This document shows, piece by piece, positions 47,668-60,258 of a stretch of 64,000 nucleotides of DNA. The position numbers and the translations under genes were made by a program. Numbering within the stretch: the stretch's first letter is position 1; each line of letters opens with the position of its first letter. The notes under the pieces are model-generated. The model was not told the origin of the DNA. It did not search any database and worked only from the letters and a program-made list of their open reading frames with translations. The DNA is from Lepiota brunneoincarnata (Eukaryota > Basidiomycota > Agaricomycetes > Agaricales > Agaricaceae): positions 434,001-498,000 of the forward strand of contig JAEBUN010000008.1 in assembly GCA_023014365.1 (NCBI GenBank), given 5' to 3'.

Positions 47668-48656
47668 ATGTCCCCCAAAGTCGTGTCGGAAGCCACCATC
47701 GACCTCGATCCAGAAAGCTATGAAGCTCAAAACGTCCACGCTATCTACGACGGGATTGCTACCCATTTCTCGAGCACTAGATACAAAGTAATTTATCAAT
47801 TCCCATCTTGCCACTACCACTCCATCTTGATATTACATTCGGGTTAGCCGTGGCCAATCATCGCGAAATTTCTCTCTGAGATACCTTGTGGGTGGGTTGG
47901 GTTGGACTCCGGCACTGGCAACGGGAAATATCTTCCCCTTGACCAGCACGGAAAGATATGGACAATCGGCCTGGATAGAAGTATCAATCTATTGAGGATT
48001 GCTCAGCGCGCCGGTGGACCTGAGATTTTACGGGAAGTCATTCTTGCGAACGTCCTTGATCATTGCTGGAGACAACACGCTTTCGTGCGTACATGTTGCT
48101 CGCTTTTGTTGCACTCCTCACTCATCATTTTTAAAGGACTACGCGATTTCGATCGCAACAATCCATCATCTAGCTACCCATAGTAGAAGAGTGCTCGCAG
48201 TACAAGTAAGTTCATACTTAGAATTTTGTGTGGACTCTCGATTGATGTGTATGAAAGAGCCTTCTGCAATCAGTATCACCCGACCACGGACGCATTCTCA
48301 TTTATGTATGGGCAATCGAACAGGACGAGCTGTCTAAAAGAGCCATCCCGCAGGGCCATAACAATGAAGGACCTGGTAAGGACGTCCTCATTCCGTGGGT
48401 GTTTTCAAAGCAAGACATCACGAGGGTCGAATGTGTCCACCCCGAAAGGCAGGAGCAGGGACAGGTCTATAATCGGTACTACCATATGTTTGCGAAGGGC
48501 GAACTGTCAGGGCTTGTTTCTGAAGCGGCTGCTGGACTCGACCTTGTAGTGGGGATGCGAACCGGACAACCACAGAAATGTCAAGGAATACAGATCATGC
48601 AGGACGGGTGGGAGAGATCAAATTATTTTGTCGAACTCCATCGTTGGAGTACCTAG
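47668..48656 (+). CDS. TRM9: tRNA (carboxymethyluridine-34 O-)methyltransferase Trm9
   Basis: Trm9 with Trm112 methylates wobble-uridine side chains (mcm5U). Start MSPKVVSEATIDLDPESYEA, then NVHAIYDGIATHFSSTRYKP, the family signature. The SAM motif I reads VGLDSGTGNGKYLPLD. Next are HCWRQHAF and, after an intron, DYAISIATIHHLATHSRRV (motif IV/post-IV), then RILIYVWAIEQDELSKRA. The C-terminal block is VFSKQDITRVECVHPE through YYHMFAKGELSGLV and ends ELHRWST. Four or five exons with GT-AG introns. It is a stand-alone methyltransferase, without an AlkB domain. Confidence 0.92.
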
Positions 48657-48752
48657 TGAATTGTTTCCGGTTCGCGTCGCTATGGTCGAAAACAAAATGC
48701 ATTGAAAAACTGATGCGGAGAAAATGTCGACAATGAGGATACATGGAATAAT

Positions 48753-49491
<739 letters not shown>

Positions 49492-49750
49492 CTGGAGTAA
49501 GTGTTAGTACATCATGAACACTGTGACAGCATCCACCTCCGAGAGCGGGGATCGGTATGAGAGAACTTGATAACTCCGCGATTGGGGTGAAGTACATTTA
49601 GGGGCAACGAACCTTCTGAATTTATGGACGGACGAGAATGGCGAGCTCGACGACGAGGACGGCGGCAACCACAGTTGAAGGGGATATTTGACGCTGGTGT
49701 CAATTGCTTGGCAATATCGGGAAGAACAAACAATCTCAGTCTTCCAATTT
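49492..49750. promoter_or_regulatory. bidirectional promoter EGD2 / TSC1
   Basis: 259 bases between divergent start codons of a ribosome-associated chaperone and a TORC1 inhibitor. No clear TATA box. Confidence 0.4.
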
Positions 49751-52700
49751 ATGACCATTCGTCCGCCCTTGGTTTCCATTGTTATGCCTATTAGCCTCAT
49801 CCGCCAAGTCCGCGCAGTCCTTGATGGCGCACCCGACGCCTTGCCTTTGGATGAGCTTCTGGCTCTCATGGACAGTTACGTTCTGGAATGTTTATCCTCC
49901 GAGAACCCAGAAGTTTTGATAACACAATTCGAGGAGGAACTCCAAGCCGTGCATCACGATGTTGTCGACCATTCAAATCTGCATCAAGTGGAAGTGTTCC
50001 TGACCGTACTTTACCACCTTTCTCCTGTCATCCCTTCCACATCTGTCATCTCCTGGTTCGACCTCGTCCTCCGACCTGCTTTGCGTGAACCTCGATTGTC
50101 GACCACAATCGTTAATTATGCTAGAGACCTAATTGTCCAAGCATTGCAGAAGACCCAAGACATTTACTCGGAAAAGATTGAAAACTATGCTGAGAGAGTG
50201 GCGGGCTTCAGGAAGCGGTTTTTTGACCTATACCTTCTGGACGCATTCAACGAGGGCTCCGAGAGCGATGCGCTAGAGTGGGCGGAATTGGACGAGGACG
50301 AACGAGGGAAGAAAATGTGCTGGAAGGGGAATCTAGAACACGTTCTCATACGATATGGGCTAGAAAGACCCGAGGTAGTCTTTCCCTAACTCATCAGCGA
50401 CCTCGCACTTGATTGATCCGAGAAATAGGAACTTTTCTCAGAAATCCTCGTCCATTTTGTCGATCCGTCGGCCAGGCTTCAGCTATTTACGCTACTAAAC
50501 TTGCTCTCATCCAACCCATCGTACTCCGTCGCAGCAGCAATTCTATCAAAACACCAGCTCCTGCAGATCCTTATATTATCTATTTTGCTTGACAATTCCT
50601 CGACGGTCTGCACTGTAGGATTGTCTTTCTTCGCCAAGTCGCTGCCATACCTTGCGGTATATTCTCGGGAACAGCTTCGATCCTTTCTCACGCATCTACT
50701 CGCTATGCTTGCTAGAGTACTGTGTTGGAAAGAGCGCCCTCCTACGATACCGGAAACGGAGGACGAGACCCCGGATCCTCAACTGGAACGGGAGTTGGCA
50801 GAAATCACGGTTCGCACTCTTCCTGTGCGGCAGGGTCTGCAGTGGCAACGACTAGAAATGACATTTGATGCAACGACCTCGCTTCCACCCAATTCACGAC
50901 CATTCTTCACTACCCTCTTTTATCTATACCCATCTAATGTCCTCAGATTCCTTCGTGGCCCAGTTGCCTACCTGGCCTCTTATTATATTGAAACACCCTA
51001 TTCTGAAAGTTGGAAAAATGTCTTTGATGAAGATGAGATAAGACGGAAAAGTGAGGTATGGAGGAAATGAGCCGCCGACCTACCACGATATCTCAATTCA
51101 TATTATTCCAGAATTTGCTCCGGGAGCATATCTGCCACCCCCTTTTGATTTGGAAAGATGCTTCCGTTGAGCTAGCGACACCCGAATTCTGGTCGAAATA
51201 TGATATCTCGCGTATTGTCAGCGAGGCTCTCATGCTAGACATTCGCAACTTGGCTACTGGGCTTCGAGAGCGATATGGGTATACGAGGACTTTTGAAATA
51301 CCTCCATTCGATAGCGCGCATCGAGTAGGGAGAGCGGCGGCCAGGGAAGCAATGGACAAGGATGAAGACGGGGGGCAACCAACAGAATCATCGAGGCCCA
51401 TTGACCGCCACTCCGAGTTAACTTCTCCTCGTATCATCAGCTCATATGATTTATCGAATGGTAGAGCAGCCATCTCACTGAGCGACATGATCCACGTATC
51501 CAATGCATTGAAATCCAATATTGATGTGCATTTCATCAAGCCTGATGCACAATGGATGTCCTCCTTGCCATCCCAATCACCCTCTCCTTCAAAATCGCAG
51601 CGGGCCACCTCTTCTGGGGCAAGTGTGGAATTGAGCAATCCTGATCATGTCGCGCAAGCAATGTCAATATTGCAAAAGGAAGTTGTCCTCCTGAGGAACG
51701 ACCTCAACTTTGAGCTTTGGGTTCAACGAGAAAACGCCAAGCATATTGGAAAACTTTATCAGGATCGTGTTCTCATGAAGACAGCAGAAGCTGAACGACA
51801 AGGCCTCGTATGTGGTCACCTCCAGTTTGCTTCCCTATGCATTTGTAGCTGAAATATTGACACAGTATAACAAGCTACGGAAATATCGCGCACAAGTGAT
51901 TGGCCTTGAAACCGAGCTGAGAGAGCACAAACAGCAGGCATCGTCCGCCAAGAATAAATATGCTGACTGGAACACAGAACTTCAGAAGAAACTTAAGGAA
52001 CTACGCGAAGAGAAGAAGAGTTGGATATCTGAAGCTGCAACGCTTCGTAGTGCAGAGAAAGAGGCGAAGGTATTGCCGTATATTTTTTCAACATCTTGGT
52101 TAACAGTTTTCCTAGGTGTTATTCGTTGCGCAGGCGAAACTACTGGCAGAAGCGACAGAGCATGTAGCACAGCTGCAAACGCAAAAGAAGGAGAACCAGC
52201 ACAAGATTGACAGACTACGGGACTACGAACGTCAGATAGAACAACACATCAAAATCCAAAGACTCTGGTAGGTTGGTGCTCGTTACCGATTTTTTCCCAC
52301 CTTCAAAGGTTTTTCATAGGGATCAAGATTACGCAAAGTTTAATGACCGGGGGGAGCAACTCGTTGCGATGCAAAGTGAAATTCAGCAGCTTAGGATTCG
52401 CCTGGAAAGTTATGAAAAGATACAAGCGGAGATGGAAGGCAACGCTCGGTACAGCTCCCTTCCTTTATTTAGAAAACAATTTTAGCTTAGTCTCTCTTTA
52501 ACTTAGTATCCACCGCCGTCAGGTACAAACGTTGGAGGCCAAGCTTGCCTTAGCCAACAAAAAGGCGGAGAGCAACCGGCCCTTTTCTGAACGGGATTTG
52601 CAAGCTTTCGTATCGGAGAAGGCCACGCTCACCAACGCCAACAAAAGGTTACGAGAAGAGAACGGAGAGCTCAGAGACGAAATTGAAGAAATGAGGGCCA

Positions 52701-52780
52701 TGGTCGAAATACTGAAAGCTCAGCAAACAGGAAAGAAAGGCCTAATCTCGGAGCACGGATCCAATGTACCTCCATTGTAG
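49751..52780 (+). CDS. TSC1: hamartin homologue Tsc1
   Basis: Tsc1 stabilises the Tsc2 GAP, which restrains Rheb and TORC1. Start MTIRPPLVSIVMPISLIRQV. The N-terminal helical repeat region includes HQVEVFLTVLYHLSPVIPST, IVNYARDLIVQALQKTQDIY, VHFVDPSARLQLFTLLNLL and YLYPSNVLRFLRGPVAYLAS, the last matching the hamartin core. A Ser-rich linker follows, then a long coiled coil from LQKEVVLLRNDLNFELWVQ through YRAQVIGLETELREHKQQA to LREENGELRDEIEEMRAM. About seven exons, GT-AG introns. The protein (~900 residues) is close to Schizosaccharomyces Tsc1. No Tsc2 gene is in the window. Confidence 0.88.
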
Positions 52781-52929
52781 CACCGCAGTTGCAGCTGCTG
52801 GATAGGCATCTACCGGTTTTAATAAAGCTCGTAGAAACACAGCTGCTGTTTGGTGTCAAGATCTTTCCTGATCGCAACACAGCAATTGAATGGGATCAGA
52901 TAAAAGATGTTGAGGATACCTGTAACAGG

Positions 52930-52942
52930 TTCTAGAAGGTTC
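52930..52942 (+). promoter_or_regulatory. heat-shock element upstream of HSP90
   Basis: TTCtaGAAggTTC is a perfect three-unit heat-shock element, about 207 bases before the HSP90 ATG. A second two-unit TTCgaGAA lies at 52989-52996. Hsf1 binding to such arrays drives HSP90 in fungi; here the site and its position are seen, the function is inferred. Confidence 0.75.
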
Positions 52943-53148
52943 GACGCGGATTCAGAGGGCCGTTCCCTAAAAGGCAAGTTTCGGATTATTCGAGAACTGA
53001 AAATTTGGCCTACTTAAAGAACCATGCTGGACCTCCCCAACTTCACCCGCGTCTCTCTCTCTCCCAACTGACACTCGTCCAACACCTGAAAACAGGTTGT
53101 CGCTCTCACTGCCTACTTTCTCATCTATTCCCTAATCACCCTACAGAT

Positions 53149-55574
53149 ATGAGCGCTAAGCCCGAGAGCTTTGGATTCCAAGCTGAGATCAGCCAGCTCC
53201 TGGATTTGATTATCAGTACGTCTCGCCACTCGTCGCATCGACTACGTATGCACTAACATTCAGCGCATGATAGACACCTTCTACTCCAATAAGGAGATCT
53301 TCCTTCGAGAGCTGATTTCCAACGGTTCTGATGCGCTTGACAAAATCCGCTACGCATCGCTAACCGAGCCTTCTGTGCTCGAGACTGAGAAGGAGCTCTA
53401 CATTCGCATCACCCCCGACAAGGATAACAAGATTTTGTCCCTCCGTGATACCGGTGTCGGTATGACCAAGGCTGACCTTGTCAACAACCTCGGTACCATT
53501 GCCAAGTCTGGCACAAAAGTATGTAATACCCCACACATACATTGTCTCATCATTCCTGACGGCTTCGTTCAGGGTTTCATGGAGGCGCTTAACGCAGGCG
53601 CAGATATCTCCATGATTGGTCAATTCGGTGTTGGTTTCTACTCGGCCTACCTTGTAGCCGAACGTGTACAGGTCATTTCGAAACACAATGACGATGAACA
53701 GTATATCTGGGAGTCGTCTGCTGGCGGAACATTCACTATTACCCCCGATACTGTCAATCCTCCTCTTGGCCGCGGTACTGAGATCCGCCTCCACCTGAAG
53801 GAGGATCAATACGAGTACCTCGAGGAGAAGAGGATCAAGGATATCGTCAAGAAGCATTCTGAGTTTATCTCGTACCCAATTCAACTCGCCGTGACCAAGG
53901 AGGTGGAGAAGGTAAGCGCCATCATCTTTTGCCATACCCCAGGTGCTCATCTGTTTTCAGGAGGTTGAAGACGACGAGGAGGTCAAGGAAGAGGAAGACG
54001 GTGAAAAGGCCAAGATCGAGGAGGTCGAAGAAGACGATGAAGAGAAGAAGAAGAAGAAGAAAACCGTCAAGGAAAAGGAGGTTACCAATGAGGAGCTCAA
54101 CAAGACCAAGCCCATCTGGACTCGCAACCCTCAGGATATCAAGCCTGAGGAATACGCCTCCTTCTACAAGAGCTTAACAAATGACTGGGAAGACCACCTC
54201 GCTGTCAAGCACTTCTCTGTTGAGGGTCAGCTCGAATTCAAGGCTATATTGTTTATTCCTAAGCGGTACGTGTATCAGACTTTCGTTTTCTACGCTGGTC
54301 ATTGACACATCACTTGTAGCGCGCCCTTCGACCTCTTCGAGTCCAAGAAGAAGCGCAACAACATCAAGCTTTATGTTCGCCGCGTCTTCATCATGGATGA
54401 CTGTGAGGACCTTATCCCCGAATATCTCAATTTCGTGAAAGGTATCGTCGATTCAGAGGACCTTCCTCTCAACATCTCTCGTGAGACTCTCCAGCAAAAC
54501 AAGATCCTCAAGGTCATTCGAAAGAACATCGTCAAAAAGGCGCTTGACCTGATCAGCGAGATCGCCGAGGACAAAGACAACTTCAACAAGTTTTACGAGG
54601 CCTTTGGCAAGAACCTCAAGCTCGGTATCCACGAGGATGCCCAGAACCGTAGCAAGCTTGCGGAGTTCCTCCGCTTCTTCTCTACCAAGAGCCTCGATGA
54701 GCAGGTCTCCCTCAAGGGTATGTATGTCTCTCTCCTTTTAAAAGTTTGAGGCTGAAAGAGTATCAGACTACATCACTCGTATGCCTGAGGCACAGAAGTC
54801 GATCTACTACCTCACTGGTGAATCGCTTGCCGCAACCAAGGAATCTCCCTTCCTCGAGGTTCTCAAGAAGAAGGGCTTCGAGGTTCTTCTGCTTGTTGAT
54901 CCTATCGACGAGTACGCGATCACTCAGCTGAAGGAATTTGAAGGCAAGAAGCTCGTCTGTGTCTCCAAGGAGGGTCTTGAACTCGAAGAGACGGAGGAGG
55001 AGAAGAAAGCTCGCGAGGCGGAAGTTCAGGAGTACAGCGAGCTTTGCTCGACTGTCAAGGATGCTCTTGGTGACCGCGTCGAGAAGGTTGTGGTCTCGAA
55101 TCGGATTGCTGACTCGCCTTGTGTCCTCGTCACGGGCCAGTTTGGTTGGTCCTCGAACATGGTAAGCTTTATTTGGACATGCTTCGTGAGCATGAAAGGC
55201 TCACAACCTGCCTTTAGGAACGTATTATGAAAGCACAGGCGCTTCGCGACTCCTCGATGTCATCGTACATGGCGTCGAAGAAGACTCTTGAGCTGAACCC
55301 TACCAATGCCATCGTCAAGGAGCTCAAGAAGAAGGTCGGGGAAGACAAAGCCGATAAGTCTGTCCGCGATCTTACCTTCCTTTTGTTTGAGACGGCACTT
55401 CTCACTTCCGGCTTCTCGCTTGATGACCCGACATCGTTTGCTAAGCGCATCTATCGTATGATCTCACTTGGACTCGATGTTGATGAGGACGAGGAGGTTC
55501 TTCCTGAGGCCGCACCGGAGGCCTCTACCGCTGCCGAGGCCGCGTCGACATCAGCCATGGAAGAGATCGACTAG
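53149..55574 (+). CDS. HSP90: cytosolic heat-shock protein Hsp90
   Basis: ATP-dependent chaperone for kinases and receptors. Start [20 protein letters not shown]. The GHKL ATP site is seen in [40 protein letters not shown] and [19 protein letters not shown] charged Glu/Lys linker (about 53960-54090) separates the middle domain ([33 protein letters not shown]). The C-terminal dimer domain ends with the peptide MEEID instead of the usual MEEVD. Exon 1 is 53149-53215; the next exon starts at 53274 after TGATAG. About six introns. The protein is full length, around 700 residues. Heat-shock elements lie upstream. Confidence 0.97.
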
Positions 55575-56655
55575 ACACTCCGACTCATTCTGGATCTCTG
55601 CGCTTTTTCTAGTACATTGCATTGCTGTCATGTTACCCATACCTTTTAACGATTGCATTACACCACTTATAGTAGTATTATCAAGCCAAAATAAACATGA
55701 TTTCTTGCTCTAGAATGCATGAAAATATTGAGCGTCTGGTCTGGCGCTAAATATAACACGGCGGGAGAAGCTCAAAGATCTGGTCTCTTATGCATGGAGA
55801 TAGGAGCGGAAGAGGAGCTAATGAAGAGAATTGAGTCAAAGCTTCGTGTGAGCCTCGTGTCAGGGGAAATCGTGATGGCGTCTAGGAGCTGGTTGGGATT
55901 GGGCACGCGCGGTGGCAGATGATGAATGAGAACGCGCTCGGCTTGTAGACAGACCAAATTGGTAGATATGATTCAACAGGAGTCAGGGTTCAAAAGGTGT
56001 GCTATGAGAAAAGGGGAATAGAGCCGTGATATCATATCACGCAGAACAAAAAGGAGATGAAAACAAAAAAAAACAACAGAATCCGTTAAAAAGCAGTCTG
56101 GATCCCAGGTAACTTTGTGCGGGGGGAGAAGACGGGAGAGGCAACCTGGTGTAGTGGAGATAGCGCCAGATGAGTCACTCCTGATATGGAAGTCTGGGGC
56201 GTGGAGGCGGTGAGATGGTTACGTAAGAGATGGGAGAGGAGTGCAAAGGTTATAATAACCACCACAACCACCCACCACCACCGCTGCTTGCCATGTTTTC
56301 TCCCTGACTTTCTTACTCTCCTCTCTCCTTTCAACTCGCTCTCCCAGAACCATGCCCGTTCTCATCGCCCCGCAGCCGCTCCTCCCAGCTTTTGAACTTG
56401 ACCAACACCTACCAACACGCCTCGCCTCTCCCCCACCTAGATCCCTTGCCTCCCCCCCGCCTATTTATTGCAGCAAGAACGAGATAAATATTGTATGTTG
56501 CATATTCTGCTTCCTGCCTCCGGTCTAATTTCCCTACCCAGTCCTATGCGCGTCTCAGGTCACCATCCTTACCCCCTGAGCCGTGTCTCCGCCCGTCCTC
56601 ATCAGTACGTGTATCTACTCAAATCCCCGTCCTCGCACTGACTTCCTCCCGCTAG
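55575..56655. other. HSP90 3' flank and orphan promoter
   Basis: About 1.08 kb with no supported gene. A CCA/CCAC trinucleotide-rich stretch lies at 56260-56285. A GTACGT...GCTAG segment just before 56656 looks like a leader intron of the next gene. Confidence 0.45.
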
Positions 56656-57135
56656 ATGTCCAAGCCGTCCTGCTCTTCCACCCCACGTCGCCGCTCCAAG
56701 GCATCTTCCCATTCACTGCGCCGCCGCCGCCAAATCACACGCGTCGATTACCGCGCAGAACTTCCGCCGCTGCACGCTTTTGATAAGCTACCGTGGATAG
56801 CATCGCTTGACACGCCCCAAGAGAACGTTCACCCCTGGGATATCGCCGATCTCTCACTATTACCTGATCCCGCGGCCCCTCATATCCGGCCATCTGGCCC
56901 TGGACCTGTACGTCGCCGCAAAGTGTCACCCAGGTCTAGCCCCATGATTGCACCGACCGACGAGCAATGCGACCATCAACTGCTTTCCTATAATTTATTT
57001 CCCCGTGCGGCCACCTCTCGCCCATCGACACCACCTCCCCGGTTTGACCTTGCCCATGTAACGTTTCGCCATCTCATGCCCGTGGTCGATGACGACGTGT
57101 CGCTCGATTGTATTACCAGCCATGTCTACCTCTGA
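56656..57135 (+). CDS. small basic orphan protein
   Basis: No recognised domain. 159 residues starting MSKPSCSSTPRRRSKASSHS, very basic at the N-terminus (HSLRRRRQITRVDYRAE), then Pro-rich, with LPWIASLDTPQENVHPWDIA and a C-terminal FRHLMPVVDDDVSLDCIT. Its ATG sits exactly at the end of a likely leader intron (ACGTGTATC...CGCTAG), which supports it as a spliced gene. Codon use resembles neighbours. It could be a nuclear or DNA-binding regulator, but this is only inferred from composition. Confidence 0.55.
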   Translation: MSKPSCSSTPRRRSKASSHSLRRRRQITRVDYRAELPPLHAFDKLPWIASLDTPQENVHPWDIADLSLLPDPAAPHIRPSGPGPVRRRKVSPRSSPMIAPTDEQCDHQLLSYNLFPRAATSRPSTPPPRFDLAHVTFRHLMPVVDDDVSLDCITSHVYL

Positions 57136-57686
57136 TGATCTGATCTCTTTCCGCACTGCGTTTGTGCGCGTGTATTATTTGCTTTCGCCGCGCCCTGCCT
57201 CGACCTGCTTCGATCCTCACGATTTCCTGCATCACTTTATCGCCCCACCACTTGCATCACATACGCTCACTCGAATAATCGGTTCACTCATTCATCATAA
57301 TTCGGACTCGAGAACCGCCATTGCTGCTTATAATCACTGCCGCTTATAGCCGCCTCTCCGCCTCTACACCTCTCCCCTGATTTATTAACCTATATGTATC
57401 TGTCATTTTTTTCATATCCCTTTGCATTTATCTCTCGCTGTCCCTTCTACGCCCTCGTCACTCAAGCTCTACGTAATGTTACTTCGACGATCTGTTATCC
57501 TCCACGGACCCTATTTATCTGATTTCTCGCTTTCGTACTGTGTACCACTCGCATGATTTTCATGACTTGTCTGTTATTGTTCGCAGTCACGAGTATCCCA
57601 TACATGCATGTACCCATATACGCAATGAAAAGGTATATATGGCTTGGGCGTGTGACGGAAGCTCCACAACTGTTGCATCCAACCAT
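57136..57686. other. promoter of phosphoserine transaminase
   Basis: 550 bases, T/C-rich, between the orphan and the transaminase ATG. The transaminase frame is open upstream to 57540, but family start MTDTRLVNFNSGPS fits 57687. No other feature. Confidence 0.45.
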
Positions 57687-59029
57687 ATGACAGACACACG
57701 GCTCGTCAATTTCAACTCTGGACCTTCAGCTCTCCCTGACTCTGTTCTGGAGGAAGCAACAAAGGGCCTCCTGAATTTCGAGAACACAGGGATAGGCATC
57801 GCTGAAATTTCCCACCGCTCTCCAGAGTTTTCAGCTTGTCTCGCCAACGCCGAAGCGCTCATCCGGCAGCAGCTCGATGTCCCGCCCACGCACTCTATCT
57901 TGTTCACCCAGGGAGGCGCAACAGGCCAGTTTTCTGCCACCGTGCTCAATCTCGTGGCACGCCATAAACTACTCTACCCCGATCTAAGCGATAACGAGCG
58001 AGGGCTGGATTATGTCCTCACGGGCTCATGGAGCAAGGCCGCTTACACCGAAGCACTGAGGCTCGGTGGTGGAAACATTAATATTGCGGTGGATGCGAGG
58101 ATGTATTCAAAGGACACGAAATCATTTGATAATATCCCCCCACACGAAGGTTTCACCTTTTCAAAAAACCCGGCGATGATCTATTACTGCGAGAACGAGA
58201 CAGTGGATGGGGTGCAGTTCAGTCATGAGGAATCAGTCAAGGGCGGTAGCCCTGTCGAGGGGACATTTCCTTTCCACTTGCTGCCGCAGGACACGCTGGT
58301 CCCTCTGGTGGCTGATTATTCCTCGAGCTTCATGTCGCGTCCGATTCCCCGTTTGGCGGACCACGCGGTGATCTTCGCTGGCGCTCAAAAGAATCTTGGT
58401 CCGGCGGGATTGGCGATCGTGATCGCGAGGAAGGATTGCATTGTGGATGTGGACGCTGCCGCGAAACTGGGTGCGCAGCCGGTGCCGCTTACCCTTTCGT
58501 ACAAGACTCTTGCGGAGGCTAAGAGTGTGTATAATACGCCACCCGTGTTGGCGATTTACATTGCTGGATTGGTGTTGAAGAGGAGTCAGAATTTGGGAGG
58601 CATGGCGTATTATGAGCGGCTGAATAGGAAAAAGGCGGAGAAGCTGTATGCGGTATTGGGTGAGGGTGAGGAGAGGGGTGTATTCATGGGACGTGTCAAG
58701 AAGGGATCTAGGAGCTGGATGAATGTTGTCTTTGTGGTCATTGGTGAAGAAAGGCAGAAGGCTTTCTTGAAAGGTGCTGAGGAGAGGGGCATGACGGGAC
58801 TGAAGGGTCACCGGTGAGCGGTCTCGTTGGTTCTTCTTGTCTTTCATCATCGCTGATTCGTGCATTTGGCAGCTCTCTCGGAGGTGAGCCTATTCCTTTT
58901 ATTTTCTGCGATGTATACCCCTCTGAACGAGGTTTTACAGGCATCCGTGTCTCGCTATATAACGCCATTACGGAGGAGCAGACAGATAAGCTGGTCACAT
59001 ATATGCGCGAGTTTATTGAGTCCCAGTAG
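57687..59029 (+). CDS. SER1: phosphoserine aminotransferase
   Basis: PLP enzyme of serine synthesis, converting 3-phosphohydroxypyruvate and glutamate to phosphoserine. Start MTDTRLVNFNSGPSALPDSV, then GIAEISHRSPEFSACL and FTQGGATGQFSATVLNLVA. The PLP lysine is in FAGAQKNLGPAGLAIVI. Later blocks are LSYKTLAEAKSVYNTPPVLA and SRSWMNVVFVV. Two introns near the end join CHR/SLGG/IRVSLYNAI, and the last exon ends TYMREFIESQ. About 395 residues, normal for the family. The start ATG matches the conserved N-terminus; the open frame before it is leader. Confidence 0.95.
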
Positions 59030-59185
59030 GAAATTAGTGACCTGTATTCCAATTGTAAGAAGTCCTATCCAGACGATACACAAATGAAATGACATCAGGA
59101 AATTCAAGCTAAAAGTGCCCTGGTGTGATTGTCGAGGGTTCACGTAATTCAAGGCTAAATAAAATAACGCTCCAGATACCCCTAA

Positions 59186-59281
59186 GTCACTTTGCCGGAG
59201 TGGTTAACGGGATCGCCTGCTACCAAGGTAGCTGCTAGCGGTTGGTCTTTGACCGCGAGTGTTCGAATCGCTCAGGTGACG
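59186..59281 (+). tRNA. trnS-GCT: tRNA-Ser(GCT) with 14-nt intron
   Basis: Acceptor arms GTCACTT and AGGTGAC pair, with discriminator G. The anticodon stem ATCGC/GCGGT frames the loop CTGCTA + intron + A, giving anticodon GCT (Ser, codons AGY). The 14-base intron is 59223-59236, at the standard position 37/38. A long variable arm (TGGTC TTT GACC) confirms a serine tRNA, and box B GTTCGAATC is perfect. A T5 run (59285-59289) ends transcription. Needs Sen34-type splicing. Confidence 0.96.
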
Positions 59282-60258
59282 CTCTTTTTGTTTATTTCAC
59301 TTTTGCTTGTTTCAGTCCGATATCCCAATATGCAGAAGCAAATCACCAAAAATGGTGGTCTACCATTCGTTCCGTATCAATACCGCCGGAATTCTCAGTG
59401 GTATCCATCTCCTGATGTATTTGGCCGGCGAATTGCAGTGTGGATGCTGGTCGTGAAATCATAAACGTGTTCCCTATGCGAGATCCATCTGGAAAAGAAC
59501 GCTTACACAAAGATAGTACACGAGCGCCAGCCGACTGACGAAGGGGGCGAGCCATCTCTAGATCATCAAAACGAATGGCTTGCATCGTCCAGTCTATGGC
59601 GTGGAAACTGTTGTCACTGTTCGACATGTTCCCCACGAACCCAACCGTGGCTACGACTACGAGACGGTTAGTCGACGAAAATATGGTGACAAGTGCCTCT
59701 CCCACAGAAATTCTGGACAGGGTAGTCAAGCGTATGAGGGGCGGTCCTACTGCCCAACGAACATGACACAGGGTAAGTATTGCACTTACGGGATGGAAAA
59801 TAATGTTCCATAGTGGCAGAACACGTGGACAACCGGTGTGAAGTTTCTAAGATGCTTTATCTTTTTGCAAAGTGGGGAACCAGCATGTTCGATTTGGTTT
59901 AGGAATGACTAGGGCTTGACGACGGTCAGCATAGCTTCATGGAACGGGTGAACTATCTGGGTAGCCAAGTATGAGTCAACCCCGACTGGTACTGATGACC
60001 TTCCTGACATCGGTATCATTCATTGGTTTATGAAACAAGCAGCACCAACCAAACCATTGAATCCATTGCGGCCTCCAGGTTCACTGGCAGTCGTGTGAGA
60101 GAGGATGCTACGGAACAGCCATGCAATGGGGGTGGGTTAGGGGAATAGTATTTCTGCTCCACGACAGCAACTACGACGCCTCCCACGGTACTTGTCTATG
60201 ATTTTTTCTTCTTCTCAGTAGCGCACCATAGGCATAAGGATGGCCAGACCCACAAGTA
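59282..60258. other. intergenic or 3' part of DUF6533-like gene
   Basis: About 980 bases. The minus strand could hold the 3' exons and UTR of the DUF6533-like gene, but I could not trace joins. A 128-codon minus-strand frame at 59343-59729 has no motif. Confidence 0.35.

Noticed and set aside
56086..56334. Minus-strand ORF with a WWWVVVVV membrane segment
   Set aside because: The hydrophobic run comes from a CCA-rich repeat read backwards; no family match or introns.
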